IMG/VR virus record: IMGVR_UViG_3300030060_001426
Span: 1-29,765 of that record
Reading direction: 5' to 3' (one strand)
DNA from: a virus
DNA: 29,765 nucleotides
Positions 23,890-29,765 of the stretch are shown one piece after another. The notes under the pieces are model-generated. The model was not told where the DNA came from. It ran no database searches and saw nothing but the letters and a program-made list of their open reading frames with translations. The position numbers were made by a program, and so were the translations under genes. Numbering within the stretch: position 1 is the first letter of the stretch; each line of letters starts with the position of its first letter.

Positions 23890-25050
23890 TTAATTTTTGT
23901 TTTTAATTTTAAATTTGAACTGAGGACCATCATCATTAAGAACTCTAACCGATGGACCACTTTGTTGAGGTTCACTCAACTCTTGTCTAGGTGTCATATC
24001 GATATTTTTAGAATTAGCAACACTATTTTTCATAGCATCAGCTCTTCCTTGTTCGTAAAAATGATTTGCTATAGCGTCTGCATTCATAGCTGTAAATAAA
24101 CCTTTGTGATAATCACCTTCGTTAGACATCATACCGTTTTCATCTAGAAACTTTCCGATAAAATTATCAATATCAGTCTGTTCTTTTTTAACTTTATTTA
24201 CATCTTGAACATTATACCTAAATCTTTTGTCGCCGATGTTATATTCAAAACCTTTGAATTGATCGCCGAAAAACCTATTAGTTTTCGTGTGGAAATCATT
24301 TGTAATCTGTTCGCTTCGCTTAGCAATTTCCTGTTGTTCATTGTAGAAATTAAGTGCCTCTTGTTGCTCACTCGTAAGCTTTGAGCCAGCTTTAATTTCT
24401 TCGTAGTATTTGGACTTTAACCCGTCCAGGTGGTTTCTAGCATCGGCAACTTGCTCTTTTAATGCTAGCTTTTTTCTTCGTATTTCTTTTTCAGTATGCT
24501 CTTCTTCGTCATAAGCAAACTGATCTTCCATTAAGAAGTTTATTTCTTCATTTGTAAGATGAGGTTTTGTTTGTTTGTAATATTCGTGTAGTAAATCATC
24601 ATTATCTAATTTACTGTAATCTTGATTAAGTTTTACATAGTCATTTAAATTACCACCAGTATCAGCCATAAAATCCATAAGCTTTGTTATACCTTCTGGT
24701 AATTCTTGTCCTGTAGCTTCAGCTACTTCAACAGCTTGCTCTATTTTTTCAGCAACCTTTTGTACTTTTTCTTCGTGTGTTACCTCTTCTACAACTGGTG
24801 TTTCTTTTACCTCTTCTTTTACTTCTTCAACCTTTGGCTCTTCAGCTTTAGGTTCTTCTTTTTTAGATAAATCAACTTTTACTATATCTGGTTTATCTAC
24901 AATCTCAGGCTTCTTTTTCATTTTAGCCTGTACTTTTGTAACATCACCTTTAGGTTCTTTACCTTCTGGTGCTTTAGTGTTTTCAGTAGTTTTATCCACT
25001 ACTTCTTTAATCACTTCTTTTTCTTCTTTTTTAGTTTCTTTTTTTGCCAT
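23890..25050 (-). CDS. Scaffold-like, highly charged capsid assembly protein (386 aa)
   Basis: Residues 1-115 are low-complexity K/E/V/P sequence (KKEEKEVIKEVVDKT, EEPKAEEPKVEEVKEEVKET), certainly extended or helical and disordered. Residues about 115-290 are helical and acidic (DDLLHEYYKQTKPHLTNEEI, EKEIRRKKLALKEQVADARN). The last 20 residues are basic (FKFKIKNKN). Position between portal and major capsid genes, acidic helical composition and a basic C-terminal tail are all typical of phage scaffolding proteins, whose C-terminus binds the coat protein during head assembly. There is no sign of a protease catalytic triad, so I do not call a fused prohead protease. The start is preceded by a 31-base A/T-rich gap. 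Confidence 0.8.
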   Translation of the reverse strand: MAKKETKKEEKEVIKEVVDKTTENTKAPEGKEPKGDVTKVQAKMKKKPEIVDKPDIVKVDLSKKEEPKAEEPKVEEVKEEVKETPVVEEVTHEEKVQKVAEKIEQAVEVAEATGQELPEGITKLMDFMADTGGNLNDYVKLNQDYSKLDNDDLLHEYYKQTKPHLTNEEINFLMEDQFAYDEEEHTEKEIRRKKLALKEQVADARNHLDGLKSKYYEEIKAGSKLTSEQQEALNFYNEQQEIAKRSEQITNDFHTKTNRFFGDQFKGFEYNIGDKRFRYNVQDVNKVKKEQTDIDNFIGKFLDENGMMSNEGDYHKGLFTAMNADAIANHFYEQGRADAMKNSVANSKNIDMTPRQELSEPQQSGPSVRVLNDDGPQFKFKIKNKN

Positions 25051-25081
25051 GATAAAATATTATAAAATTATAAGTTAAAAA

Positions 25082-27505
25082 TTATATAGAATCAAAATCT
25101 CCTAATTGAGACTCATTAGTCATACTACCTGTTCTTTCAAAGTTTTTAGGAGGTGTTTGATTATTTCTTTGATCTATTAATTCAGACTGTTGCGTTGCCT
25201 GTATTCTAGTTCTTTGATCTTTACGATCTTCTCTGTTTTTCTCAGCGTTACCAGCTTGTTGCATATCCATTTGTTTTAACTGCATTGCAAACTGATGTTC
25301 CATTTGCATTAGTTGTTTTTTGATTTGAGCTTCTTGCGCTAATATCTGAGATTTACCATCTGTTTTTAATGACTCAAGTTTCATTTGAGTATCAAGCATA
25401 GATTTATTTTTCTTTGTTTCTGCTTCAGCTGATGCTCTAGCTGCTTCTGCTTGAGCTTCACCCTGAGCTCTGGTTTGTTCTAGTTGGTTTTGTTGATCTG
25501 CTTCAGCTTTCTTTTTTCTACGTAACTTAAGAAGTTGATTTGCAAGTTTTACGTTTTTAATAGCTCTTAGATCGATAGCATCCTCTAACTCTATGCTTTG
25601 TTGTTGTAAAGCAGACTGTATGTTATTTTCTAACATTTGTTTTTCTTCTTCGTCTGGCTCTAATTCTAAAAATATACCAAAGTCATATAAATGTAAGTTA
25701 GCCATTTCTTCTAACGTAGCTACGTTGTGAACACCTATTGACTCTATAAAAGCATCTTTTGTAGGTGAATACTCTACAATGTCAGATATTCTAAGTGATA
25801 ATTGTTCAGCAACCTCCGTAGTTAAAAACATACCACTTTGTAATATATGTCTTGTGGCTGTGTTACTATTTGCCGCAGCTAACTTCTGTACTCCAACTAA
25901 AGATCTTTCTGCAGGTGTAGAACCATCACTAGCCTCGTTTAATCCGGTTACATCACGAATCATTTGTAAATAATAGTTATAGTTACCAACTAAAGATTGT
26001 AGTTTGTTACCACCCGGACCATTTTGTATTTCTTGTATTGGCATTTTACCAGGGTTGCCATCACCATCCTGCGTGTATGATCTACCAACTATAGAACCAG
26101 TTTGAAAGAACATGTTTAAAGCTTCTTGTGGATTGTAATTTGTACCGTTACCTAAATCAACTTCAGCCAAACCATCAACGTCTAAGAAAACACCATCAGG
26201 TGTTATTCTTGATAATACTTGTTGTATTTTAAGATGTGTTAGTTGTATCATATCAGCAAAACCTGTTATACGACTAACTAAAGAATTTATTCTACCCTCA
26301 TACATTCTAGGAGCTGTTATAGCGTAGTTCATTTTAACCTTAGTGTAATCACTTTTAGGTCTCATCATATTTCTAGCTTTCTCCCACTTTATAAGTTTGT
26401 CAGTACCTAGTATTAAAGCTCCTTCAAATAAAACCTCTACAGATTTAGCTAACTTTTCATAAGTACCATTCATTGATTTAGGTGGATTAAAACTATCATC
26501 TTTTTCTATAACCTTCTCTCCACCACTAGACATTTGTTTTAACTTAAACACTTCGTTCATGTATGTTTTGTAGTTAAAATACAATACATCTATTTTGTTA
26601 TTATCACTATCAGATATACTTCTATGTGAACCGTACATTTGTGAAAAAGTACCTCTGCTTTTCTTAGATATTTCTTTTAATTCTTTTTCGTCTAAATAAG
26701 GAAATTGTTTTACAAGCTCGTTTATTGGTATAGACTTTACTTCGCCAACATAGTATATGTCTTCAAAATAAGGTGATTCAGAATATGAATAAACTAGATT
26801 AGCAGGATCAACATAATCTATTGTAACACCTTCAGATGTATTGAAACAAGTTTTAACAGCACCAATACCACAAACAGTTAAATCTTGATAAAACCTTCTT
26901 TTTATTAAATCAAATCTATTACCTTTCATTAAGGTTTTTATAGCTTGTTCTTCAGCTATTTCAATACCTTGTTTATATGATAACTGCATGTGAAGATTCA
27001 TTTCTTCTTCACTTGTTGGTAGTTTTTCCTCTGGATTATCTTGAACAAATATACCAAAGTTTTCAGAACAAAACTCGTTAAACTCTTTTAACTTCATATC
27101 TTTTTCTATTGAAGCCATGTAGTCTGTTCTTCTTAAAACACCATTAGGATCTTGTGACGTTGCTTTTATTTCATACAATCTTTCAGCTATACCATTTACA
27201 ACTATATCAACAAACTTAGGTATAATAGGTACTGGTGTCCAGTCTAAATTTAAATAAGATAAATCACCATTAATAGATAATTCATCTTTGTATTTTTGTA
27301 CAGACTGCTCTCCTCTAGCGTATAATCTTAGCTCGTGAAACCTTCTATAATTACCGCTCCATCTAGACTGTGTATTGCCTCTAGATCTATCAAACCATTC
27401 GTGCTGTATTGCTTTGGCTACTTTTAAACCGTAGTCGTAACTGATTTTTTCTAAATCACTAACAACCTGGCTAGGAAAATGTCTATTATATATTGTTTCA
27501 GCCAT
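25082..27505 (-). CDS. Portal protein, crAss-like type, with long coiled-coil C-terminal tail (807 aa)
   Basis: Position one base after terminase, its length, and the sequence style identify the dodecameric portal through which DNA is packaged and ejected. The segment NLDWTPVPIIPKFVDIVVNG near residue 90 is a pattern I associate with portals of crAss-like and marine Bacteroidetes phages. The middle (YPYLDEKELKEISKKSR-type helices, RMYEGRINSLVSRITGFADM, then GLNEASDGSTPAERSLVGVQ) corresponds to stem and wing regions. Residues 661 to about 780 are a Q/E/K/A/M-rich coiled coil (AQGEAQAEAARASAEAE, QLMQMEHQFAMQLKQMDMQQ), probably a barrel reaching into the head interior, and the final 25 residues are polar and disordered. 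The stop of terminase (TAA) and this ATG are separated by a single base, implying translational coupling. Confidence 0.93.
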   Translation of the reverse strand: MAETIYNRHFPSQVVSDLEKISYDYGLKVAKAIQHEWFDRSRGNTQSRWSGNYRRFHELRLYARGEQSVQKYKDELSINGDLSYLNLDWTPVPIIPKFVDIVVNGIAERLYEIKATSQDPNGVLRRTDYMASIEKDMKLKEFNEFCSENFGIFVQDNPEEKLPTSEEEMNLHMQLSYKQGIEIAEEQAIKTLMKGNRFDLIKRRFYQDLTVCGIGAVKTCFNTSEGVTIDYVDPANLVYSYSESPYFEDIYYVGEVKSIPINELVKQFPYLDEKELKEISKKSRGTFSQMYGSHRSISDSDNNKIDVLYFNYKTYMNEVFKLKQMSSGGEKVIEKDDSFNPPKSMNGTYEKLAKSVEVLFEGALILGTDKLIKWEKARNMMRPKSDYTKVKMNYAITAPRMYEGRINSLVSRITGFADMIQLTHLKIQQVLSRITPDGVFLDVDGLAEVDLGNGTNYNPQEALNMFFQTGSIVGRSYTQDGDGNPGKMPIQEIQNGPGGNKLQSLVGNYNYYLQMIRDVTGLNEASDGSTPAERSLVGVQKLAAANSNTATRHILQSGMFLTTEVAEQLSLRISDIVEYSPTKDAFIESIGVHNVATLEEMANLHLYDFGIFLELEPDEEEKQMLENNIQSALQQQSIELEDAIDLRAIKNVKLANQLLKLRRKKKAEADQQNQLEQTRAQGEAQAEAARASAEAETKKNKSMLDTQMKLESLKTDGKSQILAQEAQIKKQLMQMEHQFAMQLKQMDMQQAGNAEKNREDRKDQRTRIQATQQSELIDQRNNQTPPKNFERTGSMTNESQLGDFDSI

Positions 27506-27506
27506 A

Positions 27507-29723
27507 TTAATTCTTAATTATTCTACTCATATTGCCTTGATTACTATATTTAGCAAAACTTATGTTGAGCGGTTCTTTTTCAATTTTAGCGTTTGGCGTG
27601 TAAAGATGTTTGTTACAAGCCATTATGGCTAAACCACTACTTATCGTTGCGTCAAACTTCGTTCTTTTTGTTATATCAAATCTAGCCCAGTCGTTTAATG
27701 TCTTATTAAAATACATATTACCGATCTCGCCACCATCCATGAAACCTACTTTACCTTGTATGTACATTTCAATCGCTGCTGCGTGAGCTTGTTTTATGTC
27801 TTCGCTTGAATTAGGTATACCACCTACTTCTTTTTCTGCTACAGATAGTTTGTTCCAAACTCTATCAGGTCTATTCATACTGTAACCTCTGTAACCTCTT
27901 CTTCTTAGATAATATAATAATCTAGGTTTGTTATTCTCCGCCAGCATTGGCATACCATAAAAAACCAAAGCCATTAAAACATCTTCAAAAAATATCTCAG
28001 CTGTTGCTGGTCTAGCTATATATTCTAAAAAAAACTGACTAGATGGTACTTCCTCCATGCTAAACTTTGTTAATCCATGTAAAGCTCCTTTCGATCCTTT
28101 ACCATCTACAGTTCCTGATATATCGTATGAGTCACAACCAAAAGCACCTAGTAGTTCGTTACCAGGATACCTAATGCCGTTTTTCATTATTATTCTGTTT
28201 TGTAGGTGTTGAGGTGGTACCCAACTTACAGCAAACCTACCTTTTGGATCTGGATAAAAAACAACCTGTGTATCTTTTATACCACTAGCCCATTGAAAAT
28301 TACCAGTTGTAATTCCTAACGTTCTAGACATTTCTTCGTTGTAATCTATCTGTTCATATATTTTAACTAGATTAAATATACTTCCTATAGCTTCATCTCT
28401 AAAAGCGTGCTCAGTTGTTCTTGGAAACTGACGGTAAAATTCATTTAAAGCATCTTGATCAGATTTTAAACCATCAGCCTCGTTGTTCCAATGCTCAATT
28501 ATACCAACGTCAATTAATTCACCATCTGGTCCGAGTACATCATTGTCTGGATTATCAAAGACTGGATGTCCGTATTCATCAATAAATCCTTCATAGTTCC
28601 ATTCCATTGGGATAAAAAGAGAATATAAACCAGACTTTGTTTGTCCATTACGATTTCGCTTTGTAACGTCTGAATCATAATATAGTTTTTTAAAATTGTC
28701 TCCTCCTTTGTCAAGGGCGTTTGAAGTTGAGCCCATCATACACTTGCCTACTATTCTACTACCTAATCTAAGACAAGTTTTTGTAACCCTCCAGTTATTT
28801 AATATATTGTCAGGCCTTTCCCACTTACCACTTTCATCGTGTACTAGTAAGTTTAACTTTTCACCATCATAACTGTTGTCACCTGTATTTTTCCAATCTA
28901 TAGTTGTATCTAACCCTTCTAGCTCTTCTATTGTTTCGTTTGAAGTTATTTTCTTTCTTGTAAACTTACTCGCGGGTACTCTATAAGCAAGCTCGGATTT
29001 AGGACGATCCATACCATCTTGAATAGGCTTAAAGAAAAAAGGATAATTAATACTAATAGGTACAACTTTGTCTGTAAACATTTTTTTTGCATCTGAACCT
29101 GTTTTTGATAATATACCATATCTACTATCACTTGCTAAAGTAGCTAAATTAACTGTTTCTGCGCTAGACATAAAAGAAAACCCACTACGTCTGTTTTTAA
29201 GATAACACATACCGTAGCATCTTTTATCTGCTTTACAAGCCTCCCAAAATATATAAAACAGTCTATTGGCTTCTCTAAAATCAGGAGCACCTACATCTAT
29301 TTTGCTCCATTGTAAATACATGTAGTGAGCTCCGGTTATGTATATTGGTTTATTGTTATTTACAAACCAAAAACCTTCATCTCTTCTTTTAAACTCTTCG
29401 TTAATAAAATCAAACCACTTTTCTTTTTGTTCTTCTGGATAAGCTCTCCAGTCAAATATATTTTTAAGCTTACTTAGTTCTTTTGGATATTCTATTTTTT
29501 GCCACTTGTTTTCTTGCAGTCTATGTACTTGCACGGGCACAGGTGGTAAAGCAATTCGCAGGTTTTGTATTTCAAGTATTTCACCAATTTTACCAGTTTT
29601 TGATATAACGATAATATCATGTTCTTTATTGTATCCATATTTCCATTTTTTACCACGGTTTAAACGTGTTATTGTTGTTTTTTTTACAGGTTCTATAACC
29701 TTAACTAAATTTTGACTGTACAT
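27507..29723 (-). CDS. terL: Large terminase subunit (ATPase and nuclease, 738 aa)
   Basis: This is the packaging motor. The ATPase domain has a Walker A-like loop at 176-183 (KNRRSGFS), Walker B at 290-297 (LNLLVHDE, with D296 and E297) and a coupling motif at 331-335 (GSTSN). Upstream, YITGAHYMYLQWSKI (128-142) and FYIFWEACK match the adenine-side region of crAss-like terminases. The C-terminal RNase H-type nuclease has candidate acidic residues D531 and D534 (AFGCDSYDIS), E567 (FFLEYIARP), D581 and D691 (KFDATISSG). Walker A lacks the usual lysine before the Ser/Thr, having GF where GK is expected; arginines R178/R179 may substitute, as in other phages of this type. No small terminase gene is visible. 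The start overlaps the stop of the preceding gene by one base (TAATG). Confidence 0.95.
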   Translation of the reverse strand: MYSQNLVKVIEPVKKTTITRLNRGKKWKYGYNKEHDIIVISKTGKIGEILEIQNLRIALPPVPVQVHRLQENKWQKIEYPKELSKLKNIFDWRAYPEEQKEKWFDFINEEFKRRDEGFWFVNNNKPIYITGAHYMYLQWSKIDVGAPDFREANRLFYIFWEACKADKRCYGMCYLKNRRSGFSFMSSAETVNLATLASDSRYGILSKTGSDAKKMFTDKVVPISINYPFFFKPIQDGMDRPKSELAYRVPASKFTRKKITSNETIEELEGLDTTIDWKNTGDNSYDGEKLNLLVHDESGKWERPDNILNNWRVTKTCLRLGSRIVGKCMMGSTSNALDKGGDNFKKLYYDSDVTKRNRNGQTKSGLYSLFIPMEWNYEGFIDEYGHPVFDNPDNDVLGPDGELIDVGIIEHWNNEADGLKSDQDALNEFYRQFPRTTEHAFRDEAIGSIFNLVKIYEQIDYNEEMSRTLGITTGNFQWASGIKDTQVVFYPDPKGRFAVSWVPPQHLQNRIIMKNGIRYPGNELLGAFGCDSYDISGTVDGKGSKGALHGLTKFSMEEVPSSQFFLEYIARPATAEIFFEDVLMALVFYGMPMLAENNKPRLLYYLRRRGYRGYSMNRPDRVWNKLSVAEKEVGGIPNSSEDIKQAHAAAIEMYIQGKVGFMDGGEIGNMYFNKTLNDWARFDITKRTKFDATISSGLAIMACNKHLYTPNAKIEKEPLNISFAKYSNQGNMSRIIKN

Positions 29724-29765
29724 TACTTAGATCTACCTTCTGCGAATCCTTTAAAGACTTTTTTC
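29723..29765 (-). CDS. C-terminal end of an unidentified upstream gene (partial)
   Basis: The minus-strand frame entering at the right edge reads KKVFKGFAEGRSK and stops with TAA at 29723-29725, whose last A is the first base of the terminase ATG. This TAATG overlap is typical of co-translated phage genes and supports a real upstream gene in the same operon, possibly the small terminase or another packaging gene. Only 13 residues are visible, so no family can be assigned. Confidence 0.5.
   Translation of the reverse strand, partial: KKVFKGFAEGRSK

Noticed and set aside
28514-29131. Two short minus-strand frames inside the terminase gene
   Set aside because: They are alternate frames of terL with atypical composition, and the terminase motifs are in the other frame.
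29724-29740. AGAAGG upstream of terL as a Shine-Dalgarno site
   Set aside because: It lies about 12 bases before the ATG, is part of the upstream coding sequence, and other starts in the window have no such motif; the TAATG overlap explains initiation better.

Overview
The window is one contiguous, tightly packed structural (virion) module of an AT-rich tailed phage with podovirus-like organisation. Every convincing gene lies on the minus strand, so transcription runs from the right edge (about 29.76 kb) to the left edge (base 1). Gene gaps are mostly 1 to 30 bases. There is no rRNA, tRNA, CRISPR array, integrase or insertion sequence. The starts lack Shine-Dalgarno sequences and are preceded by A/T-rich tracts. 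Together with the low GC content and the type of TerL, portal and hub proteins, this points (by inference) to a phage of Bacteroidetes, probably marine Flavobacteriia, in or near the crAss-like lineage. No host gene is present to confirm this.

Order of transcription. A fragment of an unknown gene at the right edge overlaps the start of the large terminase (27507-29723). Next come the portal (25082-27505), a charged scaffold-like protein (23890-25050) and the major capsid protein (22361-23869). A strong UUCG-loop intrinsic terminator follows directly after the capsid gene and probably sets its high expression relative to the genes downstream. Then come a conserved 281-aa protein, an unusual hairpin without a U-tract, two neck/ring-type proteins (249 and 294 aa) and a 2857-aa tail hub (stabilisation) protein with three diverged beta modules and a large glycine-linked C-terminal part. 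A small 124-aa beta-rich protein follows. The module ends with three likely internal or ejection proteins: a 267-aa glycine/alanine/glutamine-rich protein with an N-terminal hydrophobic segment, a 585-aa charged helical protein, and a giant protein that starts at 8168 and is still open at base 1 (more than 2720 residues).

The most interesting object is the giant protein, which has a polyvalent architecture. Read from the sequence, it carries an HExxH zincin-type site (residues 978-982), a segment strongly reminiscent of sigma-70 region 2 (about 1156-1232), and a complete HAD-phosphatase motif set (D1854/D1856, T1935, D1991/D1992). A long helical C-terminal part with hydrophobic stretches follows. 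Its position after the hub and beside the ejection-type proteins suggests that it is packaged in the virion and delivered into the host at infection. A sigma-like element delivered this way could redirect host RNA polymerase before any phage gene is expressed; this is a hypothesis, not a demonstrated function.
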